A DNA stretch of 64,000 bases from JAZGAE01 sp036475545. Lineage in GTDB: Bacteria; Pseudomonadota; Alphaproteobacteria; DATDPM01. Every line of letters begins with the position of its first letter. Within the stretch, counting starts at the first letter, position 1. Shown piece after piece: positions 55,561-63,910 of this stretch. The stretch is from contig JAZGAE010000155.1 of the NCBI GenBank assembly GCA_036475545.1, forward strand, positions 13,529 to 77,528, in the 5' to 3' direction. Both the position numbers and the translations under genes were made by a program. The notes below the pieces were generated by a model, which saw only the letters and a list, made by a program, of their open reading frames with translations, had not been told where the DNA came from and made no database searches.

Positions 55561-57063
55561 TTGGCCGAGCTCACGGATCTCAGCATGGCGGAGGCCCGCG
55601 ACGGGCTCGCCGCGGGCGCGTTCACCTCGGTCGAGCTGGCGGAGGCCCACATCGAGGCGATGGAGGGTGCGCGGGGCTTGAACGCCTTCGTTACCGAAAC
55701 GCCGGAGATCGCGCTCGACGCCGCGCGGAAGTCCGACGAGCGCCGGGCCAAGGGCGGCGGCGACGGCGGACTCGGGGTCATGGAGGGGCTCCCCATCGCC
55801 GTCAAGGACCTCTTCTGCACTGCGGGCGTGCTGACCACCGCGGGCTCCCACATCCTGGACCGGTTCACGCCGCGCTACGAGTCGACGGTGACGGCGAACC
55901 TGTGGGCGGCCGGCGCCGTGATGCTCGGCAAGTCGAACCTGGACGAGTTCGCCATGGGCTCGTCCAACGAGACGAGTTTCTACGGGCCGGTCGAGAACCC
56001 TTGGCGGCGCGAAGGCGACAACAGGCCGCTGGTGCCGGGCGGCTCGTCGGGGGGCTCGGCGGCCGCCGTGGCGGCGCGGATTGCGCTGGGGGCTACCGGC
56101 ACCGACACCGGCGGCTCGATTCGCCAGCCGGCCGCCTTCTGCGGCATCGTCGGGCTCAAGCCAACCTATGGGCGGTGCTCGCGCTGGGGCATCGTCGCCT
56201 TCGCCTCGTCGCTGGACCAGGCGGGCCCCATGACCCGGACCGTGCGCGACGCCGCCATCATGCTCCGCGCCATGGCCGGCCACGACCCCAAGGACTCCAC
56301 CTCGGCGCCCAGGGAGGTGCCCGACTTCGAAGCGGCGCTGAGCGGGGACATCCGCGGGCTGAAACTCGGGGTCCCGAGGGAATACCGGGTCGAGGGCATG
56401 GCCCCCGACATCGAGCGGCTGTGGGAGCAGGGCGTGGCGTGGCTGCGGGACGCGGGCGCCGAGCCGGTCGAGATCTCGCTCCCCCACACCAAGTACGCGT
56501 TGCCGACGTATTATATCGTCGCGCCCGCCGAGGCGTCGTCGAACCTGGCGCGCTACGACGGGGTGCGCTACGGGCTTCGCGTCCCCGGCGAGAACCTTGC
56601 CGAGATGTACGACAACACCCGCGCCGAGGGGTTCGGGGCCGAGGTCCAGCGGCGGGTGCTGATCGGCACCTACGTGCTGTCGGCGGGGTACTACGACGCC
56701 TACTACCTCAAGGCCCAGAGGGTGCGGACGCTGATCGCCCGCGACTTCGAGGAGGCGTTCGCCCGGGTGGACGCGATCTTGGCCCCCACCGCGCCGACGC
56801 CGGCGTTCGCCATCGGCGAGAAGATGGACGATCCGATCGCGATGTACCTCAACGACGTGCTCACCGTGCCGGCGAGCCTCGCCGGCCTGCCCGCCGTCTC
56901 GGTCCCGGTGGGGCTCGGCGCGCAAGGCCTGCCGCTGGGGCTCCAGCTGATCGGCCGGGCGTTCGACGAGGAGACCGTGTTCAGGTTCGCCGGCGTGCTG
57001 GAGGAGGCGGCCGGCTTCAGCCACCGCCCGGCGGCGGGCGCCGAAGGAGGGCAGCCGCGGTGA
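55561..57063 (+). CDS. gatA: Aspartyl/glutamyl-tRNA amidotransferase subunit A
   Basis: GatA is the amidase that frees ammonia from glutamine. The 500-aa protein has the Ser-Ser-Lys amidase signature: PIAVKDLF (lysine), [19 protein letters not shown] and [16 protein letters not shown] (nucleophile and bridging serines). The TTG at 55561 is preferred because GGAGAGG lies just upstream; a GTG at 55546, overlapping the gatC stop (GTGA), is a credible coupled alternative. Its stop overlaps the gatB start by 4 bp. Confidence 0.96.
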   Translation: MAELTDLSMAEARDGLAAGAFTSVELAEAHIEAMEGARGLNAFVTETPEIALDAARKSDERRAKGGGDGGLGVMEGLPIAVKDLFCTAGVLTTAGSHILDRFTPRYESTVTANLWAAGAVMLGKSNLDEFAMGSSNETSFYGPVENPWRREGDNRPLVPGGSSGGSAAAVAARIALGATGTDTGGSIRQPAAFCGIVGLKPTYGRCSRWGIVAFASSLDQAGPMTRTVRDAAIMLRAMAGHDPKDSTSAPREVPDFEAALSGDIRGLKLGVPREYRVEGMAPDIERLWEQGVAWLRDAGAEPVEISLPHTKYALPTYYIVAPAEASSNLARYDGVRYGLRVPGENLAEMYDNTRAEGFGAEVQRRVLIGTYVLSAGYYDAYYLKAQRVRTLIARDFEEAFARVDAILAPTAPTPAFAIGEKMDDPIAMYLNDVLTVPASLAGLPAVSVPVGLGAQGLPLGLQLIGRAFDEETVFRFAGVLEEAAGFSHRPAAGAEGGQPR

Positions 57064-58520
57064 TCAAGGGACAGACGGGCGAGTGGGAGGTGGTCATCGG
57101 GCTGGAGGTCCACGCCCAGGTCATCTCCGACGCCAAGCTGTTCTCCGGCGCGGCGACGGCGTTCGGCGCCGAGCCCAACAGCCAGGTCTCGTTCGTGGAC
57201 GCCGCCATGCCCGGCATGCTGCCCGTGATCAACGAGATCTGCGTCGAGCAGGCGGTGCGCACCGGCCTCGGCATCGGGGCCCAGATCAACCTCGCCTCGG
57301 TGTTCGACCGCAAGAACTACTTCTATCCGGACCTGCCCGCCGGCTATCAGATCTCCCAGTACAGCCAGCCGATCGTCGGCCACGGCACCATCCACCTGGA
57401 CCTCGAGGACGGGACCACGCGCGAGGTCGGCATCACGCGGCTGCACCTGGAGCAGGACGCCGGCAAGAGCCTGCACGACCAGCATCCCTCGCTTTCCTAC
57501 ATCGACCTCAATCGCTGTGGGGTGGCGCTCATGGAGATCGTCTCCGAGCCCGACATCCGTTCGGGCGAGGAGGCGGCGGTGTATCTCACGAAGCTGCGCT
57601 CGATCCTGAGGTATCTCGGCACCTGCGATGGCAACATGGAGGAGGGGAGTCTCCGGTGCGACGCGAACGTCTCGGTGCGCCGGCCGGGCGAGCCCCTGGG
57701 CACCCGCACCGAGATCAAGAACGTCAACTCGATCCGCTTCGTGCGCCAAGCCATCGACTATGAGGCGCGGCGCCAGGTCGAGGCGCTCGAGGCCGGCGGC
57801 AGGGTGGAGCAGGAGACCCGCCTGTTCGATTCCGGCCAGGGGATCACCCGGCCCATGCGGACCAAGGAATACGCCCACGACTACCGCTACTTCCCCGACC
57901 CCGATTTGCTTCCGCTGACTCTCGATGCCGAGTGGGTCGAGGAGATCCGGCGCGCGCTCCCGGAGCTGCCCGACGACAGGAAGGCGCGGTTCATGAGCGA
58001 GTACCGGCTGTCGGCCTACGACGCCGGCGTGCTGGTGGCCGAACAGGCGACCGCCGGTTATTACGAGGCGGTGTTGACCAAGGGCGCCGAGGCGAGGCGC
58101 GACCCCAAGACGGCGGCCAACTGGGTGATCGGCGAGCTCTTCGGGCTCCTGAACAAGGCAGGCAAGGGCATCGAGGACTCGCCGGTGTCGGCGGAGGCCC
58201 TGGGCGGCCTCGTCGACCTCCTTGGCGACGGCACCATCTCGGGGCGAATCGCCAAGGAGGTCTTCGCCGAGATGTTCGAGAGCGGCCGGGAGGCCTCCGC
58301 CATCGTCGAGGAGAAGGGCCTCGAGCAGGTCTCCGATGCGGGCGCGATCGAGGCGCTCGTTAGCCAGGTGCTGGAGACGGAGGCCGAAAAAGTGGCGGAA
58401 TTCAAGGCCGGCAAGGAGAAGCTCTTCGGCTACTTCGTCGGCCAGGTCATGCGGGCGAGCCAGGGCAAGGCGAATCCCAAGCTCGTCAACGAGGTCCTCC
58501 GCAAGAAGCTCTCGGGCTAG
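57060..58520 (+). CDS. gatB: Aspartyl/glutamyl-tRNA amidotransferase subunit B
   Basis: GatB binds the mischarged tRNA and activates it. The 486-aa protein starts at a GTG ([20 protein letters not shown]) overlapping gatA, and has [22 protein letters not shown] (here [20 protein letters not shown]), [13 protein letters not shown] and a C-terminal YqeY-like tail ([16 protein letters not shown]). It ends the gatCAB operon and is followed by a hairpin. Confidence 0.97.
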   Translation: MIKGQTGEWEVVIGLEVHAQVISDAKLFSGAATAFGAEPNSQVSFVDAAMPGMLPVINEICVEQAVRTGLGIGAQINLASVFDRKNYFYPDLPAGYQISQYSQPIVGHGTIHLDLEDGTTREVGITRLHLEQDAGKSLHDQHPSLSYIDLNRCGVALMEIVSEPDIRSGEEAAVYLTKLRSILRYLGTCDGNMEEGSLRCDANVSVRRPGEPLGTRTEIKNVNSIRFVRQAIDYEARRQVEALEAGGRVEQETRLFDSGQGITRPMRTKEYAHDYRYFPDPDLLPLTLDAEWVEEIRRALPELPDDRKARFMSEYRLSAYDAGVLVAEQATAGYYEAVLTKGAEARRDPKTAANWVIGELFGLLNKAGKGIEDSPVSAEALGGLVDLLGDGTISGRIAKEVFAEMFESGREASAIVEEKGLEQVSDAGAIEALVSQVLETEAEKVAEFKAGKEKLFGYFVGQVMRASQGKANPKLVNEVLRKKLSG

Positions 58521-58523
58521 GGC

Positions 58524-58542
58524 CCCGCCGCCCTCCGGCGGG
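58524..58542 (+). terminator. Hairpin after gatB
   Basis: A 7-bp GC stem (CCCGCCG/CGGCGGG) with a CCCTC loop starts 4 nt after the gatB stop. There is no U-run. Confidence 0.4.
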
Positions 58543-58637
58543 TCCATCGGCGGGCAAGCCGCGGGGCGGCGCCTTCCATTCGCCGGCTCCCGGGGCGGAT
58601 CGCGCGTCCCCTTAAATCTTTCTCAATACTGGCCGGG

Positions 58638-58643
58638 TACAAT
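58638..58643 (+). promoter_or_regulatory. Candidate -10 box of the downstream hypothetical gene
   Basis: TACAAT (five of six consensus bases) lies 39 bp upstream of the ATG at 58682. No clear -35 partner is found at 16-18 bp. Confidence 0.35.
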
Positions 58644-58681
58644 CCGCCCGTTGGCTTTATTTGCCACTCCTGGGGGAGACC

Positions 58682-59056
58682 ATGGACCAGGCCGACGCGG
58701 GCGGCGAATCGTTCGCCGCAACGATCGGGAAGAACCTGGGGCGGCCGGACTACGACCAGCGCCTCAGCGACAAGATACTGGCGGCCTTCAACCACGCGTA
58801 TGCGATGGGCGAGCAGGGCGTCGCCGAGGGATTGCTGGTCATCCTCGAGGCGGTCGAAGACAGGAACACGCAGATGGGCAAGAAGAAGACGGAGCGTGAC
58901 ACGGACGCCCTTGGCCAGGCGAAGCTGTGGATCGCGTTCGTCCAGGCGAGGGACCGCTACCGGGCGCTCTGCGTCGGGGAGAAGTCCGATCCCGCGCTTT
59001 CGGCCGAATCCCTCGAGGAGATGAAAGAGGCGTACAAGCGCTGGAGCTTTAGCTAG
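58682..59056 (+). CDS. Conserved-looking hypothetical protein, 124 aa
   Basis: A soluble, charged, mostly helical protein (MDQADAGGESFAATIGKNLG, LSDKILAAFNHAYAMGEQGV, then AKLWIAFVQARDRYRALCVG, ending MKEAYKRWSFS). The start is supported by a GGGGGAG Shine-Dalgarno. It has no membrane segment or recognised motif. The single-gene unit lies between gatB and tRNA-Ser. I do not assign a function. Confidence 0.7.
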   Translation: MDQADAGGESFAATIGKNLGRPDYDQRLSDKILAAFNHAYAMGEQGVAEGLLVILEAVEDRNTQMGKKKTERDTDALGQAKLWIAFVQARDRYRALCVGEKSDPALSAESLEEMKEAYKRWSFS

Positions 59057-59192
59057 GCGCGCTCCGTTGCTTGCCTTTTTCGATATGGCCGGCCGTCCGC
59101 CGGCAGGCGGTTTCGCCGACATGGCTGCCGCACCACCTATAAACCTATGACCCGAATAGCATGGCGCGCCGCGCCGTCCGCGCCGGACGGCG

Positions 59193-59221
59193 TTGACAGG
59201 CCTCGAGCCGGTTTGTAGAAG
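59193..59221 (+). promoter_or_regulatory. Promoter of tRNA-Ser
   Basis: A perfect TTGACA (59193-59198) is separated by 17 bp from TAGAAG (59216-59221), placing a start site about 25 nt before the mature tRNA. Confidence 0.65.
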
Positions 59222-59254
59222 GGCCTCGACCGGGCGCGGCGCCGCGCACCCCGA

Positions 59255-59347
59255 GGAGGGATGGCCGAGTGGTCGAAGGCGGCGGTTTGCTAAACCGTTA
59301 TACGGTTAACAGCCGTATCGGGGGTTCGAATCCCCCTCCCTCCGCCA
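59255..59347 (+). tRNA. tRNA-Ser (anticodon GCT)
   Basis: A complete 93-nt tRNA with GGAGGGA/TCCCTCC acceptor stem, encoded CCA, GCT anticodon at 59289-59291, a long variable arm as in class II tRNAs, and T arm GGGGGTTCGAATCCCCC. Its 3' end borders an integrase fragment, as at many island insertion sites. Confidence 0.97.
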
Positions 59348-59377
59348 CAATGGGTTAGGGGCCTTTCTGGAAGGCCT

Positions 59378-59614
59378 CTAATCACGAACCACCTCACCTG
59401 TGCCGGTTTTTGCGCCGGCCCGCTTCGCCTTTTCCTGCTGCCCCGCAGTCAGGAAGTGCAGGTAAATCTCGGTCGTCTTGATCGAGCTGTGGCCCAGAAT
59501 GCCCTTCAAATCGTAGATCGAGCCCCCGCGCCTCAAATAATCGACGGCGAACCAGTGGCGCAGGTCTCGTAAGAAAAAGCGGCGCTCAAAAGCGCATGCT
59601 TGGCCCACATCCAA
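59378..59614 (-). pseudogene. Tyrosine recombinase (integrase), C-terminal remnant
   Basis: The frame encodes only the end of a tyrosine-type site-specific recombinase: LRDLRHWFAVDYLRRGGSIY, then LKGILGHSSIKTTEIYLHFL. It contains the conserved Arg (LRH), the H/W-box His (LGHSS) and the Tyr nucleophile (TEIY), but the N-terminal domains and first catalytic Arg are missing. It points toward tRNA-Ser, only 30 bp away, as expected for an element integrated at that tRNA. It is surely non-functional. Confidence 0.85.
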
Positions 59615-59834
59615 GTGGCCGACCAGCAGTCGGCTATTGGTGCAAAACGGTGCGAGATCTTAGCCATCGGATCGCGACATAGGTTGGTCTCTGCACTCCG
59701 AGCGTGCCCCTCCCAAGAGCTCTGTCAGCCGCGCAAAACATCTGGTTTTCGCCTGACGCCCGTAATCGCGATATTCGCGTATGTGTACAGTGAGCCGTTA
59801 CAGGATGCGGACAGAAGCAGAGGGGGACAGACTT

Positions 59835-60250
59835 TTTGGCAGGGACATCCCGGACCAGCGGGTGCCGGCGATGCGGCGGGCCACCTCGGAGAGGATGCCG
59901 TACCGCTCGCCGTCATATTCGAAGCCGTCGTCCAAAACGCGGACCCCGTGGGCTACGCCGCGTCATTCGCGCACCAGGACTGTGCCCGGCTTGACGCCCA
60001 AGGTGGGGAAGGGCTTGTAGCCGGGATCCCGCTCATAGGCCGCGACCAGTTTATCGAGCGTGCGCCGGGTTTCGTCCGAGTAGCCACCATAAGCTACGCC
60101 CCGCAGTCGCTAGGCGATGAGGCCGCGAAGGAAGGATGTGGACTTGCACGTGGGAGGATCGGCCTGAAACCGGCGGCGCCAGTCGGCCCGGAGACCCTCG
60201 AGGCTCAGACCGCTCAGCTGGCGAATCTCATGCTCGGGTTTCCTGGACAT
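59835..60250 (-). pseudogene. DUF2924 protein gene with two nonsense codons
   Basis: Starting at the ATG at 60250 the frame reads MSRKPEHEIRQLSGLSLEGL and continues with LRGVAYGGYSDETRRTLDKL and VLDDGFEYDGERYGILSEVA to ARRIAGTRWSG. This is a DUF2924 family protein, typically found beside large recombinases in alphaproteobacterial mobile elements. An in-frame TAG (60112-60110) replaces an expected Tyr codon and a TGA (59965-59963) replaces an expected Trp codon. Homology runs past both, so it is a decayed gene rather than a short one. Confidence 0.8.
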
Positions 60251-60329
60251 GTCTGGGCTCCTGCCCCGACATGCACGTTCTCTTCACCCGGGAAGGCCAG
60301 TGGAAAGTGCGCGGAACGGATCGCTGGAA

Positions 60330-61019
60330 TCAGGCGGTTTGGGCCGACCTGGGCCAGAACGACAACCGGCTTCAACACGCCTTCCCAGTCATCGGAGCTG
60401 TGGACGTTGCCAGGACGGAGGGAACTCCGTTCCAGATCACCGAACTGGTTGAACAGGAAAAGGGGATGGTAGCAGGTGCAGCCGAAATGACCGTTGTAGG
60501 CCGTGCCCTCCTGGTCACCGTAGGTCGGACTGACGCTGGAATCCATGTCGAGGACCACCTTCTTCGGCGGGCGGCGGTCGTGAACCCGGTCGATCCAAAG
60601 CCCGGACAGGTCGGCAAGGGCGGTAATGTTATCGTCGGTCGCCAGGAACTCGGTCTCGAAGCGTCCCATCTGGCTCGCCGAAGCCGCCTGCTTCGCCACA
60701 GCATGCCCGTCGACGATCCACCGCATGGCCGGATCATGCCCGAGGCGATCGGCATCGTTCACGTCCTCATAGCCGCCAAGTCGCCCGAACGTCGATTGAC
60801 GGAACAGCCCGGTCATCCCGTGCTGGCCGTTCTTCCCGATCCGTGGGTCCACCAAACGTTCCCCAGCAATATCGGTCAGTCCCAGGGCGTCGTCGAGTTC
60901 CCGAAAAGGCAGAAACCCCGCGTCCGAGTGACCTTCGATCCGTGGAACTCCAACTTCAGCCGACGGTCGAAATCGAGCCGCAAAACCCCGGTTTCGCTTT
61001 CACCCATCGGGTGGGCCAT
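60330..61019 (-). pseudogene. IS1380-family transposase, frameshifted and 3'-truncated
   Basis: From the ATG at 61019 (with a GGAGGGG Shine-Dalgarno) the start reads MGESETGVLRLDFDRRLKLE downstream of a short leader and matches IS1380 transposases. A frameshift near 60925 moves the homology to another frame, giving FRELDDALGLTDIAGERLVD, GLFRQSTFGRLGGYEDVNDA and the catalytic region KKVVLDMDSSVSPTYGDQEG. Homology stops around VLKPVVV near 60340, so the last part of the transposase is missing. No terminal inverted repeat could be placed with confidence. Confidence 0.82.
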
Positions 61020-61258
61020 TCCATCCCCTCCAATCTGACACCAACACCTTGATTCTTATATCAGAATTTCGTCGCAGCGTCGCCAAATCGGTGCTTCATC
61101 TGGGGAATAGGGGATAAGACCTGTCAATGCGTGAAATAAAGGGATATATCTCGCAATGCCATAGTCGTTGCCGCTTCGACCGCCTTCCGCAAGGATTTGG
61201 AATGCGATGGCTGGGCCAGGAACGACCAAACCAATTGAGAATCAAGGGGAGAGCGGCA

Positions 61259-61702
61259 ATGAAACTAACCGATCTGCTCCGGGGTGAACATGCGGCGTTT
61301 AACGCGCTCCTCGACGAAATCGAAGAATTGAATTCGGTTTCGGGAGAAGTGGCTCAGATCGAAAGCACCGTGACCGTTCTGAAGACCGAATTGAGATCAC
61401 ACGCGGCCCTGGAGGAGAAACTGCTGTTTCCGGCGCTCAAACCGTTCGCAAAGACGGACGAGTTGTTTGCGGAAATGCATGCCGATCACGAACGTATCCG
61501 GCACGAACTGGAACAGATCGAAAATGCGCGAGACATTGACGAAGCGCTCGATGCGGTCGGGAAAATCTTGGGCGTCGCCCGCAGACACTTCAAGAGCGAA
61601 GAAGAGAAATTATACGGCTTGGCCGACGAGGCGCTGGATGAAGAGGCGCTCGACCGGTTGAGCGAAGCCTGGGCGGCAGCCCGCTCCGAGAAGCGCTCCT
61701 AG
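61259..61702 (+). CDS. Hemerythrin-like HHE domain protein
   Basis: The 147-aa helical protein has the HHE cation-binding pattern: His11 (RGEHAAFNALLDEIEE), His48 with Glu52/53 (LRSHAALEEKLLFPAL), His74/His77 (MHADHERIRHELEQ) and His110 with Glu114/115 (RRHFKSEEEKLY). These can hold a diiron site that senses or handles oxygen or nitric oxide. An AAGGGGAG Shine-Dalgarno supports the ATG at 61259. It is the only intact-looking gene inside the decayed island, and its base composition is less GC-rich than the chromosome core. Confidence 0.82.
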   Translation: MKLTDLLRGEHAAFNALLDEIEELNSVSGEVAQIESTVTVLKTELRSHAALEEKLLFPALKPFAKTDELFAEMHADHERIRHELEQIENARDIDEALDAVGKILGVARRHFKSEEEKLYGLADEALDEEALDRLSEAWAAARSEKRS

Positions 61703-62050
61703 GGGTCGCGACCAGTATCATCCTGTCGAAAGTCTTCAGGTCGAAATTGGTTCACTACCCATGCCGCCGACGACCCTCGCCGCGCGGTGGCCATTCTTTT
61801 GGCGGCAGGTGGACCCGTGAACGGATTCCAATTCAACAAAACGACGAAGGCGTTTTGGATTCCGCGGGGAGAAAGGGGGCCCAGGGGCCCGAGGAAGAAC
61901 GCGCGGCCTGAGACACGCCACCACTGTGCCCAAATCGTGCCCGGGCTCATACCGGCTCGTTCGGTTTTTTGCGGTTTCGTTCGGGGTGGGCATGCGCCGC
62001 CGCCCGAACAAGTGATTGAAATTACTCGATACTATCGTTGGCCGGGCGTA
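61703..62050. other. Non-coding stretch in the mobile remnant
   Basis: No gene can be supported here. A minus-strand open frame across it continues through the tRNA-Ala fragment and gives the GESNPRPLQCHYARP peptide typical of spurious translation of tRNA ends, so I treat it as non-coding. Confidence 0.55.
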
Positions 62051-62095
62051 ATGGCATTGTAGAGGTCTGGGGTTCGATTCCCCACGGCTCCACCA
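62051..62095 (+). pseudogene. 3' half of a tRNA-Ala(GGC), probable attachment-site scar
   Basis: From the anticodon loop (ATGGCAT, anticodon GGC) onward the sequence is a normal tRNA-Ala end: AGGTC variable loop, T arm TGGGG/TTCGATT/CCCCA, 3' acceptor strand CGGCTCC, A and CCA (ends at 62095). The 5' half (acceptor GGGGCCG and D arm) is absent and the anticodon stem does not pair. Integrating elements often carry such 3' halves to restore a split tRNA gene. Confidence 0.75.
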
Positions 62096-62370
62096 TTTCC
62101 GCGCCGCCGCGCCCGGCCAAGCAACCCGCGCCGGGCCGCCTAAACCGGATCTGGCGAATTTCGGCGCCGCCGCGCCCGGGTCCGCGCCGGCATCCCGGCG
62201 AGGCCGCCCAAACCCCCGGGCGCTCCCCATTTTTTGCCATTGACGCGGGCCCCGATTTGGGGCGCCAATCCGCTGCCGACGGGCCCCAAATCCGTTCCGG
62301 ATCGCGGCCATTCTCCCCGTTTGGGGAAGCCCGCGGCAAACCAACCCGCCGGATGCACCTGGGAGTCGCG
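62096..62370. other. GC-rich intergenic region
   Basis: About 275 bp of very GC-rich DNA with CGCCGCCGCGCCCGG-type segments repeated near 62100 and 62165. No gene, promoter or terminator is clear. Confidence 0.4.
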
Positions 62371-62734
62371 GATGCCGGTCTACGCAGTCACCATCGTTTC
62401 CAGCGCCTTCCTGCTGTTCCTGATCCAGCCGATCATCATCAAGCAGGTTCTGCCCTGGTTCGGGGGCTCGGCCTCGGTGTGGACGACCGCCCTGGTCTTC
62501 TTCCAGGTGGCGCTGCTCGCTGGCTACGCCTATTCCGACTGGACGACGCGGACGCTCAGGCCCAGGGTCCAGGTGTCGGCGCATATCCTGCTGCTCGCCG
62601 CCGCCATCGCCTTTCTGCCGGTGTTTCCCGACATCGGCTGGAAGCCCCAAGGGACCGAGGACCCGGGCCTCCGCCTCCTCGGCCTGCTCGTCGCCACCAT
62701 CGGGCTTCCCTATTTCCTGCTCGCCTCGACCGGG
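62371..62734 (+). pseudogene. Membrane N-terminus of a spermidine-synthase-like fused protein, cut by an IS21-type end
   Basis: The frame from 62371 encodes MPVYAVTIVSSAFLLFLIQP, then IIIKQVLPWFGGSASVWTTA and a further run of membrane helices to FLLASTG. This matches the start of large alphaproteobacterial proteins with an MFS-like membrane part and a spermidine-synthase-like domain. Homology breaks at about codon 121, exactly where an IS21-type terminus (TGTCAACGGCGG) begins at 62735. The soluble domain is absent downstream. Confidence 0.75.
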
Positions 62735-62790
62735 TGTCAACGGCGGAGCAATTCCAGGCCATTGGGGCGGAGTAAAAGCAGGCCACTGGC
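62735..62790. mobile_element. IS21-family terminal region
   Basis: The element end starts TGTCAACGGCGGAGCAATTC and contains two 24-bp direct repeats (62742-62765 and 62766-62789; GGCGGAG...CAGGCCA.TGG). Such multiple terminal repeats are typical of IS21-family ends. The rest of the element is represented only by the istB fragment nearby. Confidence 0.7.
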
Positions 62791-62800
62791 GTGAGAGGGT

Positions 62801-62842
62801 GTGACACAGGAAAGGGCCCGATCGGGCCCTTTCCTGTGTCAC
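62801..62842. terminator. Perfect 42-bp palindrome inside the IS21 remnant
   Basis: Two 21-bp arms (first arm GTGACACAGGAAAGGGCCCGA) are exact inverse complements with no spacer. It would form a very stable hairpin just beyond the istB stop, between the gene and the element end. Function as terminator or shield against outside transcription is inferred. Confidence 0.65.
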
Positions 62843-62858
62843 GGCTGAGGGTCGGGGA

Positions 62859-63119
62859 TCAGGTTTCGGTGATCTCGCCGGTCTCGGGATCGACGGTCCC
62901 GGTGGTGGCTTGGTTTTGCGCCGCCGAGGCGGTCGCGCGGCGGCGTCCGGTGGATTGCTTGAGACGGTAGCTGTCGCCATTCATGGTCAGGATCTGGACG
63001 TGATGGGTCAACCGGTCGAGCAACGCGCCGGTGAGCCGCTCCGACCCGAGGACGGTGGTCCAATCTTCGAATGGCAGGTTCGAGGTGACGATCGTCGAGC
63101 CGCGCTCGGTGTGCGCCAT
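62859..63119 (-). pseudogene. istB: IS21-family helper ATPase IstB, C-terminal fragment
   Basis: The frame encodes ERGSTIVTSNLPFEDWTTVL, then GSERLTGALLDRLTHHVQIL and GDSYRLKQS, the end of IstB. The P-loop and N-terminal helices are missing, and istA is absent. Upstream the sequence passes straight into a broken haloacid dehalogenase gene at about 63110-63120. It is a deletion remnant of a transposon, not an active element. Confidence 0.85.
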
Positions 63120-63327
63120 CGAAGTTGTAGCTCGGAGGCGCGTGCTCGCCGAGGTTCAACATGCGGTTGAGCGATCGGCGCCGAAGCTCGTTGGTGAGCG
63201 CTGCCCAATCCTTCTCGATGCCCTATTTGTTGCCGGCCCCGGCAAGAGCCGTGTGGAAGCCAGTGTGCCAGTCCAGAATCGTTCCGCCCGTGTCAAATGT
63301 CAGGGCCTTGATGTCGTCGACGCTCAT
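63115..63327 (-). pseudogene. Haloacid dehalogenase-type (HAD) hydrolase, 5' fragment with a stop codon
   Basis: From the ATG at 63327 the frame reads MSVDDIKALTFDTGGTILDW, a HAD start with the DxGGT-type nucleophile loop, followed by HTGFHTALAGAGNK. An in-frame TAG (63225-63223) interrupts it, and homology continues with GIEKDWAALTNELRRRSLNR and MLNLGEHAPPSYNFDGAHR. It then fuses into the istB fragment. Type II haloacid dehalogenases are the closest match. Confidence 0.75.
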
Positions 63328-63424
63328 GACTGGAATCCTCGTATCATTCGAACCAAACCCTCACCGCTCTATCATTAGGGAAACTGGCCTGTTACGCGGC
63401 AAACAGTGGATTTCCCGGCTCAAG

Positions 63425-63637
63425 TTAATCACGAAGGTGCCTCTTTCTTTGCTCTTCGTCGAGCGTGAGAATCATACGGGATATTTTTGAGGCATCCGTG
63501 TTCGACCAGCCGGCCGTTACGCTGCCATCCTTCCACAGAACAGCCGCCGCGATGGCCTCGATCTCGGCCAAGTTCTCCAATCCGCTCTGAAAGATCTCGG
63601 CCGGTGTCGTTCCGTGAAGGCTTTCAATTTTTGCCAC
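63425..63637 (-). CDS. Small hypothetical protein, 70 aa
   Basis: The frame from a GTG at 63637 reads MAKIESLHGTTPAEIFQSGL, NLAEIEAIAAAVLWKDGSVT and AGWSNTDASKISRMILTLDE. An AGGAAA element lies 7-9 nt upstream. The central AAVLWKDGSVTAGWSN resembles small phage- or island-borne proteins, but no family is assigned. Its base composition is less GC-rich than the core genes, fitting transfer. Confidence 0.55.
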   Translation of the reverse strand: MAKIESLHGTTPAEIFQSGLENLAEIEAIAAAVLWKDGSVTAGWSNTDASKISRMILTLDEEQRKRHLRD

Positions 63638-63656
63638 AATTCATTTCCTTTCTCGC

Positions 63657-63839
63657 TCAATTGTGAAGACAATGATTGCCTTGCTCAGCCTCGAGGGTCT
63701 GGCCGTCTTCGCGTCGCACACCGAAGGCAGAGGCTGCACCGGCCAATGCCGGGGAATGTCGGTTTATTAGGTTTCCCGGAGTAGTAATCCATCGGGGTTT
63801 TGCAGATTGACCAAGATAAAATTCACGCATGCTGGTCAT
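63657..63839 (-). CDS. Possible small protein, 60 aa, weakly supported
   Basis: An open frame from 63839 encodes MTSMREFYLGQSAKPRWITT and a second half with no recognisable domain. An ATG at 63830 is an alternative start. It lies just upstream of the 70-aa gene on the same strand. The evidence is only an open frame of moderate length in less GC-rich DNA. Confidence 0.25.
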   Translation of the reverse strand: MTSMREFYLGQSAKPRWITTPGNLINRHSPALAGAASAFGVRREDGQTLEAEQGNHCLHN

Positions 63840-63910
63840 CGCCCCGATTTCGATGGCTTGACTGCGGTCAAGACAGACAGACCGGGTTCAGGAATTTGTG
63901 ACCCTATGGG

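Noticed and set aside
59963..60112. Stop-codon readthrough or recoding in the DUF2924 gene
   Set aside because: Two different stops at conserved aromatic positions, within an obviously decayed region and without any recoding signal, are better explained as nonsense mutations.
62051..62095. tmRNA acceptor end
   Set aside because: The CTCCACCA end fits both, but the GGC anticodon loop, AGGTC variable loop and T arm match tRNA-Ala better.
61736..62980. Long minus-strand open frame across the tRNA-Ala fragment
   Set aside because: It contains the GESNPRPLQCHYARP peptide produced by translating tRNA ends, and it crosses the truncated membrane-protein gene antisense.
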